Shown: positions 26,239 through 35,420, counted from the first letter of the stretch. The stretch is DNA of 64,000 nucleotides from Pikeienuella piscinae (GCF_011044155.1 NZ_CP049056.1:2356001-2420000), one strand, 5' to 3'. A program made the numbers and translations. The notes: generated by a model from the sequence alone, not told the origin.

Positions 26239-27450
26239 TCAGGAACGCCACCACCGCTGCATCTCGACCGGACCGCTCTCCTGGGCGATGCGGCGTGTCG
26301 CCTCGTACTCCTCACGGCCGAACTGTTCGACGAGCGGATCGAGGAGATCCTTGTTTCTTTCGAAGGAAAGATATTCGCGCCAAGCGTTCCGCTCGTCCTC
26401 GGTGAGGAAAACGAACTCCGGCTCGAGCTTCCCCCAGATCGTGTCCTTCGGCGAATCTGGCCTGATTCCCCATTGGTCCCGCAGGTATGGCTCATAGACG
26501 TCATGCTGGAACACCTGGGTCTGATAAGCGCCCTCCAGAATACCTTCCTGCACCGCCTCGGGAAGCTGTCTGAACCAGCGGGTCGAAATGAACATCGCAT
26601 CCGAGTTGTACATGAACTCGGTGTTGACGAGTTGTCCGATCACCTCCGAGATGTTCACGTCCGCCACCGGGCCGGGCGCGACGTGCAGACCGTCGACGGC
26701 GCCTTCCTTCAGCGCGTTGTAGGTCTCGCCCCAGTTCACCGGCGTCGGATTGGCCGGCAGGATATCGAACGCAACCTGTTCGAGTTTCGAGCCGGTCACG
26801 CGGATCTTGAGCCCGTCCATGTCTTCTGGACGACGGACCTCCCGGTCGAGGCCGCGGCGCAGTTGCACCCACCGGATCTGCGGGAAGAATGCAGTCGCGA
26901 TCAGGCCCTGCTGCTCCGACTTCGCCCTGAAGATATCGTTCCACTCGCGCGAAAAAGTCAGACGCCAGAAGTTCTCGATCGGCCCGACATGGTAAGGAAA
27001 GTCGATGACATTCCAGACCGAAGCGGAAGCCGCGGCGTTCTGCGTCGAGCCGTGCGCCGCCTGCAAGGTCGCCTGTTGCAACTTGCGAGGCATATCGACC
27101 TGGTTCCCGAGCACGCCGCCGTATTGAAGGTCGACATAAACCTTACCATCCGTGGCGGCTTCGATGTTTTTCTTCCACTCGACGACGCCCGTCAGGTTCG
27201 ACTGTTCCGTGGTAAGCGGACCATTCGGCCAGCGTCCCGGCGCTTCCGTGATACCTGTGAGCATCACGTGATCGGCTTTCTGCTTCTTTTCCGCTTCGCT
27301 CTGCGCGAAAGCCTCGGCCGCACTGAACAGAACCGCGCCGGTTGGCGCGGCCAACCACGCGAGCGCCGCCGCCGATCCGCCAAAACGCCCGGCGAGGCGC
27401 AAGAATTCGCGCCGCGTATCGGTGCGCCCTGTAGCTTCGAATTTATCCAT
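26239..27450 (-). CDS. dctP: TRAP transporter substrate-binding protein DctP-like
   Basis: Periplasmic solute receptor of 403 residues. The N terminus carries a twin-arginine motif TRREFL at 12-17 followed by a hydrophobic core ending AEAFAQ, so export is by the Tat route. The receptor core (GGVLGNQVDMPRKLQQ, then RRPEDMDGLKIRVTGS with the conserved arginine for carboxylate binding) identifies the DctP family. The ligand is therefore probably an organic acid. It follows the ThDP enzyme gene after 134 bases and probably belongs to its operon from site E. Confidence 0.88.
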   Translation of the reverse strand: MDKFEATGRTDTRREFLRLAGRFGGSAAALAWLAAPTGAVLFSAAEAFAQSEAEKKQKADHVMLTGITEAPGRWPNGPLTTEQSNLTGVVEWKKNIEAATDGKVYVDLQYGGVLGNQVDMPRKLQQATLQAAHGSTQNAAASASVWNVIDFPYHVGPIENFWRLTFSREWNDIFRAKSEQQGLIATAFFPQIRWVQLRRGLDREVRRPEDMDGLKIRVTGSKLEQVAFDILPANPTPVNWGETYNALKEGAVDGLHVAPGPVADVNISEVIGQLVNTEFMYNSDAMFISTRWFRQLPEAVQEGILEGAYQTQVFQHDVYEPYLRDQWGIRPDSPKDTIWGKLEPEFVFLTEDERNAWREYLSFERNKDLLDPLVEQFGREEYEATRRIAQESGPVEMQRWWRS

Positions 27451-27584
27451 TCTTTCCTCCCGTTTTCAGCTTTAGGTCCACAAAGACTGCGTCTTCGTTT
27501 CGTGACCGACCGCCCCGATGCCTTTCCTTTCAGGAGAGGCCCGGACCCTTCGGCATGAGTTCGCCTTCGCTTCTTGTGCTCTAC

Positions 27585-29345
27585 TCATTCCGGCCGATAG
27601 CGCTCTCCGAAACTTGGTTCCCGATAAGGCGTAGGCGGCAATTGCCAGGCCCCGGTCGAAGGTGGACGGATCTCTCCATCGACGTGGACATCGATCAGGC
27701 ACGGCTTCCCAAGCGCCAGCGCATGCTCGAGCGCAGGGCCAAGCTCGTCAGGATGCCGAACGGTGATGGCGTCCACGCCGTATGATTTCGCCATCAGCGC
27801 AAAATCCGGATTGTAGCGTTCCCCGTCACGATGGAAGAGCGTTCCAATCTCGCGCCCTTCGAACATGCCGACCTGAATGTCGCGGATCGAAACCCAGCCG
27901 AAATTGTTCCAGACGACCCAGATCGCCGGAATGTCGTACTCCACTGCGGTGGCGAGGACGTAAGGCGTCATCGTGAAGCCGCCGTCGCCGCAGACCGAGA
28001 TGCAGGGTCTGTCTTTCGCGGCCAGCTTCGCCCCGAGAACTCCGCAGACGCTGAAGCCCATCGCGCCGAAGCCATAGGAATTGAGGAACGTGCCGGGCTG
28101 TCTCGCCTCCCAGAACTGCATGAACCAGTTATGATGCGCGCCGACGTCCGGGATCAGGATCCCGTCATCCGGCAAGACCGCGCGCAGTTCCTTGACAACC
28201 TGCTCCGGCCGAAGCGGGGTCGAGGAGATGTCGAATTTCGGGCGAACATGCTCGTCCCATCGACGACGCCACTCTGCGATGTCGCCCAGCCAGTCCTCAT
28301 GGCGAATCGTGATGGTGCGCCGGTCAAGCTCCATCAGGAGTTGCGCGAGAAATGTTTTCACATCGGCGACGACACCCAGCTCGACAGGATAATTACGGCC
28401 GATCTCCATGGCGTCTATATCGACCTGGATGAGCTTGGTCGGCGGAATGTTCCAGGAATATCCGGGGATCCATGACGAAGCCGAGCGGTCATCGAATCGC
28501 GCGCCAAGATCGAGAAGCACATCGCATCGCCGGGCCGCTTCATTCGCCGGGTAGCTGCCGTTTCGGCCGACAAAGCCGAGCGAATACTCGCTCCGCATGT
28601 CCAGCGCGCCCATACCGTTCGGAAGACTGACGACCGGCGTCTGCAATCGCCGGACAAGTTCGGTCAGTTCTGGTCCCGCCTCGGAAAGAACGACGCCGTT
28701 GCCGGTGTATATGAGCGGCCTCTCCGCGGCGAGAAGGAGGTCGGCGACCTTCGCCACGACCGACGGCGCAGCGCCGACGCGAGTCTGTATGCTCGCGCTT
28801 TGCGCCGGCTCATAGACCAGATCGGCGCTCTCCTGAAACAGATCGAAAGGGATGTCCACGTTCACCGGACCCGGCCTGCCCTGCGTGGTGAGGGTCAGCG
28901 CCTGGCGCATAACGAGCGGCAGATTCTCGATCCGCTGCGGTTGATAGCCGCGCTTCACGAAAGACCGAATGCTTTGGGCGAAGTCCGACTGATTGTGCCG
29001 CGCGATTTCCTGGAACGGCGAACGGTTCGCCTGCACGGTCGGCGCGCTTGCAGTCAATGACAGGATCGCGGATGAATCGCTCAGCGCGTTCGCAAGCGGC
29101 ATCAACATGTTGACGGATCCCGGCCCGATCGATGCGAGCGTTGCGGCGGGCTTATGCGCGACCCGAAAATAGGCGTCGGCCATATGACCGGCGGCCTGTT
29201 CATGCCTAGGCGAGATCAACGGCAATTCATCCGCACGATCATACATCGCATCGAGTAGGCCGACATTGCCATGCCCGCAAACGCCGAAGACGTAAGGCAC
29301 TTCCTCCCGAATCAAGAAATCGACAATGAACTCTCCACCCTTCAT
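27585..29345 (-). CDS. ThDP-dependent enzyme, acetolactate synthase-like
   Basis: ThDP enzyme of 586 residues with the three usual domains: the N-terminal pyrimidine domain (RHEQAAGHMADAYFR with the catalytic Glu), a central domain, and the C-terminal diphosphate domain (GDGGFTMTPYVLATAVEYDIP, the GDG-Nx motif). It could be a carboligase or a 2-oxoacid/oxalyl-type decarboxylase. ATG 29345 follows GGGAG at eight bases; the longer frame upstream overlaps the divergent SDR gene and is rejected. First gene of the leftward operon that also carries the TRAP transporter. Confidence 0.84.
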   Translation of the reverse strand: MKGGEFIVDFLIREEVPYVFGVCGHGNVGLLDAMYDRADELPLISPRHEQAAGHMADAYFRVAHKPAATLASIGPGSVNMLMPLANALSDSSAILSLTASAPTVQANRSPFQEIARHNQSDFAQSIRSFVKRGYQPQRIENLPLVMRQALTLTTQGRPGPVNVDIPFDLFQESADLVYEPAQSASIQTRVGAAPSVVAKVADLLLAAERPLIYTGNGVVLSEAGPELTELVRRLQTPVVSLPNGMGALDMRSEYSLGFVGRNGSYPANEAARRCDVLLDLGARFDDRSASSWIPGYSWNIPPTKLIQVDIDAMEIGRNYPVELGVVADVKTFLAQLLMELDRRTITIRHEDWLGDIAEWRRRWDEHVRPKFDISSTPLRPEQVVKELRAVLPDDGILIPDVGAHHNWFMQFWEARQPGTFLNSYGFGAMGFSVCGVLGAKLAAKDRPCISVCGDGGFTMTPYVLATAVEYDIPAIWVVWNNFGWVSIRDIQVGMFEGREIGTLFHRDGERYNPDFALMAKSYGVDAITVRHPDELGPALEHALALGKPCLIDVHVDGEIRPPSTGAWQLPPTPYREPSFGERYRPE

Positions 29346-29405
29346 CAGCCGAACTCCCATTCGCTCTCTAATTTCTTGTTCACTGCAAACAGCATCCACA
29401 TCGTC

Positions 29406-29425
29406 GTAGCTATTGCAACTACAAT
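29406..29425 (-). promoter_or_regulatory. Island operator motif, site E
   Basis: Minus strand ATTGTAGTTGCAATAGCTAC. The core ATTG-TAGTTG-CAAT is a perfect inverted repeat around the invariant TAGTTG. It lies 60 bases from the ThDP enzyme start and 53 bases from the SDR start, between divergent operons. Together with site F it shows compensating arm changes. Confidence 0.65.
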
Positions 29426-29478
29426 TGTGATAGAGCCTGCGCAGAAGCGGATTTTTCCGCTGATTGAAGGAGGCGAAG

Positions 29479-30261
29479 GTGCGATTTTCCGGCAAGACAG
29501 TGCTCGTCACCGGGGCGGGAGGCGGAATTGGACGAGGGATGGCGCTGGGTTTCGCAGCGGAGGGCGCGAAGATCCACGCCTGCGATACAGACGCGGATTC
29601 CGTAGCGATCACTGTCGCCGCCATCGCCTCCCGCGGTGGAGAAGCGAAAGCGAGCACCCTTGATGTGAGCGACGAACTACAAATCGACACGGCGCTTTCC
29701 GACGCCGAGGCGGAATTCGGCGCGCCTCATGTGCTGGTGCATTGCGCGGCGGTCAATCGGCTGATGCCGATTCTTGAAACCCCCGCTGAAGAATGGCGTC
29801 GTATCGTCGATGTGAATCTCACCGGAAGCTTTCTGATCGCGCGGGCGGCGGCGCAGCGGATGATCCCGAATAAATTCGGACGCATCGTGCTGATCTCGTC
29901 GAATGTAGGGTTTCGCGGCGCCGCGCAGCGCGGCGCTTACGCCGCGTCCAAGGCCGGCGTGATCAACTTTGCAGAAACCCTTGCGATTGAACTCGCCGAC
30001 AAGGGAATCACCGTCAACACCATCGCGCCAGGGCCGACAGAGACGCCGATGACCGCATGGCAACCGCCCGAGATCCGGCGAGCGCTGATCGCCGATGTGC
30101 CCCTCGGGCGTTACGGGCGGATCGACGAAATGGTTTTCGGGGCGCTCTTCCTCGCCTCTGACGAAGCAAGCTATATCACCGCGCATACCCTCTCGATCGA
30201 TGGAGGATTTGCTGGAGCCGGGATCATCAAACCCGAACTCGGCGCTGAGCAGACGATCTGA
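29479..30261 (+). CDS. Short-chain dehydrogenase/reductase
   Basis: Classical SDR of 260 residues: cofactor site TGAGGGIGRG near residue 11, the Asp after beta-2 (HACDTD) suggesting NAD(H), active-site Ser in ISSNVG, and the Y-x-x-x-K pair in YAASKAG. IDGGFAGAG near the C terminus is typical of the 3-oxoacyl-reductase/glucose-dehydrogenase-like branch. The GTG at 29479 has GGAGG six bases upstream; the TTG at 29464 is less likely. Followed after a few bases by the TauE-like exporter. Confidence 0.87.
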   Translation: MRFSGKTVLVTGAGGGIGRGMALGFAAEGAKIHACDTDADSVAITVAAIASRGGEAKASTLDVSDELQIDTALSDAEAEFGAPHVLVHCAAVNRLMPILETPAEEWRRIVDVNLTGSFLIARAAAQRMIPNKFGRIVLISSNVGFRGAAQRGAYAASKAGVINFAETLAIELADKGITVNTIAPGPTETPMTAWQPPEIRRALIADVPLGRYGRIDEMVFGALFLASDEASYITAHTLSIDGGFAGAGIIKPELGAEQTI

Positions 30262-30272
30262 GCGGCTTGAAT

Positions 30273-31034
30273 ATGTTCGCCGTTCTTGGCGAATCCTACG
30301 TAAGTGCGGGAATGCTTGCCGCCGTCGTCATGTGCGCGGGTTTGCTGCGAGGCTTTGCGGGGTTCGGTTCCTCCCTTCTCATCGTTCCGGTCCTCGGTTT
30401 CTCGATTGGCCCGACTGTCGCGGTCGCAATCGCGACCATGCTCGAAGGCGTCGCAACGATGCTCCTGTTGCCAGCGTCGCTGAAACGCGCGGACCGCAGG
30501 ATGATGCTGATCATGAGCCCATGCGCCGCCATGGCCATTCCAGCGGGACACGCGCTGCTCGTCAGCCTTGATCCGACTTTGAGCAATATCGCGATCAGCG
30601 GCGCCGTATTGACGATGACGGCCCTGATCGTTGCTGGCGCGCGCCTGCCGCTGCGCCACAGTTCGGCCGGGCACGCCGTTGCAGGCGGGCTTCAGGGCTT
30701 TTTCACCGGCTTCGGCGGGGTCGGCGGGCCGCCGCTCGTTCTCTATATCCTTGCCGGCGAAGCCTCTCCCGCGACGAAGCGCGCAAGCATCATCACGGTT
30801 TCCTCGATCTCGTTGTCGATCGCGCTCTTCTCGACCGCGCATTTTGGCCTGCTCACTCGTGAGGCGCTGCAAGGCGCGGCTGTGTTGACTCCGGCGTTCT
30901 TGCTCGGCGGCGTGGCGGGTTCATACCTATTCCGGATGGCCGGCGATCGTTTCTTTCAGAGGGTCGCGCTCACTGGGCTGATGCTGGCGGTTCTGGCTCT
31001 CTTCACCGCGAATCTCACTCGGGCGCTAAGCTGA
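30273..31034 (+). CDS. TauE/SafE (TSUP) family membrane transporter
   Basis: Membrane protein of 253 residues with about eight hydrophobic segments, the TSUP size. The RGFAGFGSSLLIVPVLG repeat near the N terminus and its partner FFTGFGGVGGPPLVLY are the two internal repeats of the family. Members export sulfite, sulfoacetate or other small organic anions. A TTG at 30267 is an alternative start. It is transcribed with the SDR from site E. In this island it may export a waste anion; the substrate is not shown. Confidence 0.84.
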   Translation: MFAVLGESYVSAGMLAAVVMCAGLLRGFAGFGSSLLIVPVLGFSIGPTVAVAIATMLEGVATMLLLPASLKRADRRMMLIMSPCAAMAIPAGHALLVSLDPTLSNIAISGAVLTMTALIVAGARLPLRHSSAGHAVAGGLQGFFTGFGGVGGPPLVLYILAGEASPATKRASIITVSSISLSIALFSTAHFGLLTREALQGAAVLTPAFLLGGVAGSYLFRMAGDRFFQRVALTGLMLAVLALFTANLTRALS

Positions 31035-31097
31035 CTGAACCTTCCGCCAACACGGACAACGGCACGGGTCGGCGAACGCATTGATCCGTCCCGAACG

Positions 31098-31910
31098 TCA
31101 GTCCGGGTCGAGGCGCTTCATGGCGGCGACGCTTTCGGCGATAGCCGCATCGCCATCCGCGTCTATGATCTCCAACACAAGATCGCCTTCATAGCCGATG
31201 CGCCGCATGGCTTGCAGCGCCTCGTCGAAGCGCACAACCCCGGCGCCGATCCGGTCATGCTTCCAGGACGAAAGAGGGGTGTCCGAAAAGTGGACAAGCC
31301 GCAAATGCTGTTTCAGCCGTTCAAAGCCGTGATCCGGCGATTCGCCCGCGAACACGGCGTTCGGGACATCGTACACCGCCCCGAGGTTGGGGTGGTCAAT
31401 CGCCTCGATCAGTCCGGCGATCTGGTCGGCCTTGGGCCAGAAGCTGTAGGGGATGTTCTCCAGCAACAGACTAACGCCCGATTGCTCGGTCCTGGCCAAA
31501 AGCGTCTCGACGCCTGCGCGGCTCCAGCCTTCGAGCATCGTGATCGGCGGCGGCAAAAGCGGACGGCCTGCGCCCGGGGACATGACGATGCCTTTCGCGC
31601 GCCAATCCGCAGCGAGATCGATGGTCTCGGCGAGTATTCTGCCGGCCAGATCGCGAACTTCCTCCGCCGGGCTCGCCAGATTGTTGTCAAAGCCGCCCGG
31701 GTTGAGCGCGACGATCTCGATCTCACCTGAACGCACGCGCTCGGAGATTCGCCCACGAACGTCCTTCTTGAGGCTCCTTGGCCAGCAATACGGAGCCGTG
31801 AGAAGCAACTCAACTCGCCGGTGACCCTGCGCGACAAGATGGTCGAGGCACGCCTCGACGTCATAGAGCCAGATATAGGGGAAATTATTGATGACGATCG
31901 GATAAGGCAT
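31098..31910 (-). CDS. Sugar phosphate isomerase/epimerase-like TIM barrel
   Basis: AP-endonuclease-2/xylose isomerase-like protein of 270 residues. Metal-site segments visible are LLLENIPYSFWP (Glu), GAVYDVPNAVFAG (Asp), LVHFSDTPL (His, Asp) and DLVLEIIDADG (Glu). These enzymes isomerise or epimerise ketoses, inosose or hydroxy-acids with a divalent metal. ATG 31910 is preferred because it opens at PIVINNFPY, the first strand, with GGGAG upstream; the longer frame from 32087 crosses operator site F and the divergent gene. Confidence 0.8.
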   Translation of the reverse strand: MPYPIVINNFPYIWLYDVEACLDHLVAQGHRRVELLLTAPYCWPRSLKKDVRGRISERVRSGEIEIVALNPGGFDNNLASPAEEVRDLAGRILAETIDLAADWRAKGIVMSPGAGRPLLPPPITMLEGWSRAGVETLLARTEQSGVSLLLENIPYSFWPKADQIAGLIEAIDHPNLGAVYDVPNAVFAGESPDHGFERLKQHLRLVHFSDTPLSSWKHDRIGAGVVRFDEALQAMRRIGYEGDLVLEIIDADGDAAIAESVAAMKRLDPD

Positions 31911-31958
31911 CAGCTCGATTTCTCCCGGAGTCCGGTTCGCGGCTCCCCGCCGCGCCTC

Positions 31959-31978
31959 CATAGTAGTTGCTATTGCGG
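31959..31978 (+). promoter_or_regulatory. Island operator motif, site F
   Basis: CATAGTAGTTGCTATTGCGG contains ATAG-TAGTTG-CTAT, a perfect inverted repeat around TAGTTG. It lies 48 bases from the leftward epimerase start and 53 bases from the rightward epimerase/dehydratase start. Confidence 0.65.
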
Positions 31979-32031
31979 CAACGTCAATATAATCTCGCGC
32001 TGGAGCGGCATCGCAGCATGAGGGGGTGAAT

Positions 32032-32994
32032 GTGAGAGTCTTGATTACCGGCGGCGGCGGGTTCATCGGCCGGAAGATCGCTAGCAAACTAGTTGACCGC
32101 GGCGATCAGGCCATCGCATTCGATTTCGCCTTCCCGGTCGAGGCGAGACGTCTCGCCGCCGAAGTCCCTGGGTTCCATCTCGTCGAGGGTGACATCACCG
32201 ATCTCGCGCCCGTCATCGCAGCTTTTCAGACCCATAAGCCCGACGCGATCATTCACTGCGCCGCAATCGTCGGCGTTCTTTATTCGGTCGCAAGTCCTGG
32301 GAACGTTTATCGAGTAAACCTGCAAGGTAGCGTCAATATCTTCGAAGCGATGCGCCTTTGTGGCGTGCGCCGAATTGTTCATATGAGTTCTGAAGAAGTC
32401 TACGGCGATTTCGAACGACCGATCATCGACGAAAGTCATCCCACCCGGCCAAGCATGCCCTATGGGATCAGTAAGTTAGCGGTCGAGCAGACTGGGAGAG
32501 TCTATCGGGATCTCCATGATCTCGAGTGCATTAACATGCGCACATCATGGGTCTATGGGGTCGGACTGCCACGCCCTAGACCGCCAACCACATTTCTCGA
32601 TGCGGCGCTTCGAGGGGAAGCCTGTCATCTATCGTTCGGGGCGGATGTGGCGATCGACTTCACTTATATGGATGATGTCGTCGGGGGCGTCCTTGCCGCG
32701 CTCGACGCAAAATCACCCAGCCATGACGTCTATAACCTCGCAAGTGGAACCGCCACCACGCTCGGCGAAATGGTCGAGCTGATCCGCGAAATGATTCCAG
32801 GAGCAAACATCTCGGCGAAGCCTGGGCCTTACATGTTCACACCAACGCTCAGAGCCCCCCTAAAGGGCGCCCTCGACATGAGCCGTGCGTATGAAGAACT
32901 GGAGTTCGCGCCGCGCTTCGACCTCCGGCGCGGCTTCGAGGCCTATATCGAAGATTGGCGCGCCCGGACCCCGGCTGACCACAATGGCCATTGA
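32032..32994 (+). CDS. NAD-dependent epimerase/dehydratase
   Basis: Extended SDR of about 320 residues: the nucleotide site TGGGGFIGRK, the catalytic segment MSSEEVYG and the Y-x-x-x-K pair in PYGISKLAVEQ. FTYMDDVVGGVLAALD near 210 is the usual UDP-sugar epimerase-type block. GTG at 32032 has AGGGGG at good distance; GTG at 32026 is possible. In this catabolic context it may oxidise or epimerise a free sugar acid rather than a nucleotide sugar. Followed by the GST gene. Confidence 0.83.
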   Translation: MRVLITGGGGFIGRKIASKLVDRGDQAIAFDFAFPVEARRLAAEVPGFHLVEGDITDLAPVIAAFQTHKPDAIIHCAAIVGVLYSVASPGNVYRVNLQGSVNIFEAMRLCGVRRIVHMSSEEVYGDFERPIIDESHPTRPSMPYGISKLAVEQTGRVYRDLHDLECINMRTSWVYGVGLPRPRPPTTFLDAALRGEACHLSFGADVAIDFTYMDDVVGGVLAALDAKSPSHDVYNLASGTATTLGEMVELIREMIPGANISAKPGPYMFTPTLRAPLKGALDMSRAYEELEFAPRFDLRRGFEAYIEDWRARTPADHNGH

Positions 32995-33026
32995 ACGCCG
33001 CGCATTACTCAAGGAGCGACCACCCC

Positions 33027-33629
33027 ATGAGACTCCACTACACGACTAACTCACCTTTCGCGAGAAAAGTGCTGATGACCGCGCATGAAGTCGGCGTGAA
33101 CGATCTGATCGAGCGGACCGTCAGCAATCCCTGGAACGAAGAAAATCAGGCCGCCGCAGTCAACCCGGCCGGCAAGGTCCCGGCTCTTGTTCTGGATGAC
33201 GGCCTTGCGTTGTACGATTCGCCGGTGATCTGCGAATATCTCGATAACCTCGGCCAAGCCTCCTCCATCTTCCCTGCCGCGGGGATTGAGAGGTGGCGCG
33301 CGCTGCAGCGGCAGGCGCTCGGAGATGCGCTTCTCGATGCGATGATCGCGCGGCGCCTCGAGAGCCGGCGGCCCGACAACGAAAGATCTGAAGGCTGGAT
33401 CGCGCGGCAGGTCTTGTCCGTAAATCGCTGCCTCGACGCCATGGAGGCCGACGCATCAGAACTGTCGGAACAACCGACGATCGGACACATCGCCTATTTC
33501 TGCGCCTTGGCGCATCTGGATTTTCGCTTCGCCGACGAGAATTGGCGACCCGGGCGGCCGAAACTCGAGGCGTGGTTCGCCACATTCGAGTCTCGTCCGT
33601 CAGCCCAATCCACCATTCCTCACGACTGA
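33027..33629 (+). CDS. Glutathione S-transferase family protein
   Basis: GST of 200 residues: an N-terminal thioredoxin-like half (RLHYTTNSPFARKV, then GKVPALVLDDG with the cis-Pro and DSPVICEYL glutathione gamma-glutamate site) and an all-helical C-terminal half. AAGGAG lies nine bases before ATG 33027. Bacterial members of this type include dehalogenases, isomerases and stress proteins. With a dehalogenase-like hydrolase nearby, thiol-dependent processing of a reactive intermediate is a reasonable guess only. Confidence 0.83.
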   Translation: MRLHYTTNSPFARKVLMTAHEVGVNDLIERTVSNPWNEENQAAAVNPAGKVPALVLDDGLALYDSPVICEYLDNLGQASSIFPAAGIERWRALQRQALGDALLDAMIARRLESRRPDNERSEGWIARQVLSVNRCLDAMEADASELSEQPTIGHIAYFCALAHLDFRFADENWRPGRPKLEAWFATFESRPSAQSTIPHD

Positions 33630-33637
33630 GCGCCGCC

Positions 33638-34801
33638 GTGGACTCAGTCGACGCTGTCGTAGTCGGCGCTGGCGCCGTCGGTCTCGCTATCGCCCGAGAA
33701 CTGGCCATGGACGGCCGGGATATCCTCGTGATCGAACGCAATGACTCATTCGGAATGGAAACGAGTTCACGCAACAACGAGGTCGTCCACTCGGGCGTCT
33801 TTCACAGGCCCGGAAGTCCGCAGGCGGCGCTCTGCCGGCGTGGGCGAGAGATGATCTACGCCTATTGCGCCGCACGCGGCGTCCAGACGAAGCGGACCGG
33901 CAAGCTCATTCTGGCGAATTCCGAGACGGATCGCGGTTGGCTGGCCGGTGTTTTCGAACTTGGGCTAGAGAATGACTGCGGCGATCTCGAATGGCTCGAA
34001 CGCGAACAAGTTTCGCGGCTGGAGCCGGAGATTACCTGTCATTCGGCTATCCTCTCGCCATCGACCGGCATCATGGATACCCACAATCTCATGCTGGCCT
34101 TTCTGGGTGACGCGGAGACGGCGGGCGCACTCGTCGCGTTTCGCTCTGAGGTCACAAATGTCGAACCGGTTGCGGGCGGGTTCCGAGTCGCCGTCGCCGG
34201 CCACTCGGGCGAACAAACTGACGTACTCTGCCGCACGCTCATCAACGCTGCCGGCCCGTGGTCGGCTGAACTGGCGCGAAACATTCGCGGCATGCCGGAA
34301 GCAGCGCTGCCGAAGGTTCATTTTGCGAAAGGAACCTTCTTCAAATATCATGGGGCGCCGCCGTTCTCGCGGCTTGTCGTCCCTTCGCAACCCGCTTGGC
34401 GGAACGGCGGGATATTCACCCTTGACCTCGGCGGCCAGGGGAAGTTCGGACCCGACGAAGAATGGGTCAATGTTGTCGAATACGGACTCGACAACGGTCG
34501 CGCCGCCGGTGTGGCGAACGCGATCCGGAACTATTGGCCGAATGTTCGGACCGAAGCGTTGAGCGCCGAATACGCCGGCGTGCGCCCTCGTCTTAACGGC
34601 CCCGGTGAGCCACCGATCGACTGGCTGTTGCAAGGCCCAGACCTGCACGGGCAAGAAGGGCTCATCAACCTCTTCGGCATCGAGAGTCCCGGCGTCACCT
34701 CGTCGCTCGCAATCGCCGAGGAAGTCGCACAGATGGTCGAAGGCGCGCCATCACCGTTCGCCCGAGTCGCCGACCAACATTCTCAACAGGACGAGAATTG
34801 A
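33638..34801 (+). CDS. FAD-dependent oxidoreductase, L-2-hydroxyglutarate oxidase-like
   Basis: DAO-type flavoprotein of 387 residues. The FAD Rossmann site is VVVGAGAVGLAIAREL at the N terminus, and the SSRNNEVVHSGVF block plus C-terminal NLFGIESPGVTSSLAIAEE match LhgO-type 2-hydroxyacid oxidases. It probably oxidises a 2-hydroxy acid to the 2-oxo acid, passing electrons to the quinone pool or oxygen. GTG 33638 lies just after the GST stop; the longer frame from 33542 runs inside the GST gene. Last gene of the island before the integrase fragment. Confidence 0.82.
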   Translation: MDSVDAVVVGAGAVGLAIARELAMDGRDILVIERNDSFGMETSSRNNEVVHSGVFHRPGSPQAALCRRGREMIYAYCAARGVQTKRTGKLILANSETDRGWLAGVFELGLENDCGDLEWLEREQVSRLEPEITCHSAILSPSTGIMDTHNLMLAFLGDAETAGALVAFRSEVTNVEPVAGGFRVAVAGHSGEQTDVLCRTLINAAGPWSAELARNIRGMPEAALPKVHFAKGTFFKYHGAPPFSRLVVPSQPAWRNGGIFTLDLGGQGKFGPDEEWVNVVEYGLDNGRAAGVANAIRNYWPNVRTEALSAEYAGVRPRLNGPGEPPIDWLLQGPDLHGQEGLINLFGIESPGVTSSLAIAEEVAQMVEGAPSPFARVADQHSQQDEN

Positions 34802-34856
34802 GAGACGACCCGTCCGTATTTCACGTCATCGGATGACCAGAACGCAGCCCATTCGG

Positions 34857-35294
34857 CTAGTCCCCAAACCGCCGCTCGACCGCGTCCAGCATCATGTCGC
34901 GGATATCCTTGTCGCCAGCAACAGCGATGAGGGGCATGATGGCTTGCCGTAACGGGGCGGCATCAATGCTCCTCATGGAGACGTATTCGCCCGACAATTG
35001 CCCGAGTGTGAACGTTCTCGGTCGAGCCGTCTTGAGCCGCGTATAGAGGTCAATCCCATGTTCGATCTGGTCGTGCTTCCAGATGGCGTTGAGACGCGCT
35101 GTAAGCCATTCTGAGAGTTGCTTCGCCTCCGTCGCATCAGATGACAGCCGATCACGGATGAACGCCCCACAAGCTTCTATGGCGTGCTCTGGGACTCTAC
35201 GATTGTAGTAGTAGGAGCCGCTGCGAAAGATCGTATGCCGCACATGCGAGCGCCGCCCATTGGTGTTTGTGTGACTGATTGTGTGCATGAGCAT
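34857..35294 (-). pseudogene. Truncated DUF6538/tyrosine-integrase N-terminal fragment
   Basis: Protein of 145 residues. RHTIFRSGSYYYNRRVPEHA is the DUF6538 domain found at the N terminus of phage-type tyrosine recombinases, followed by a helical stretch (AKQLSEWLTARLNAIWKHD). The core-binding and catalytic domains are absent, since the frame stops after 145 residues where family members run far longer. It sits directly at the 3' side of tRNA-Phe, the normal position for an integrase of a tRNA-targeting island. Probably a relic of the element that brought region 2. Confidence 0.7.
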
Positions 35295-35344
35295 CTAGCC
35301 CATCAGCGTTTATCCAATGGTCGCAAGTGCTTGTGGAGAAGGCT

Positions 35345-35420
<76 letters not shown>

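Noticed and set aside
27585-29345. ThDP enzyme as sulfoacetaldehyde acetyltransferase
   Set aside because: The N-terminal blocks do not match that enzyme as I know it. Only general acetolactate-synthase-like features are seen.
27585-29690. ThDP protein starting at 29690 (701 residues)
   Set aside because: The extra 115 residues overlap the divergent SDR gene and operator site E, and do not resemble the family. The start at 29345 has a ribosome site.
35186-35220. GTAGTAGTAG sequence resembling the island operator
   Set aside because: It lies inside the DUF6538 fragment and encodes the Tyr-Tyr-Tyr run of its conserved motif. The right arm of the operator is missing.
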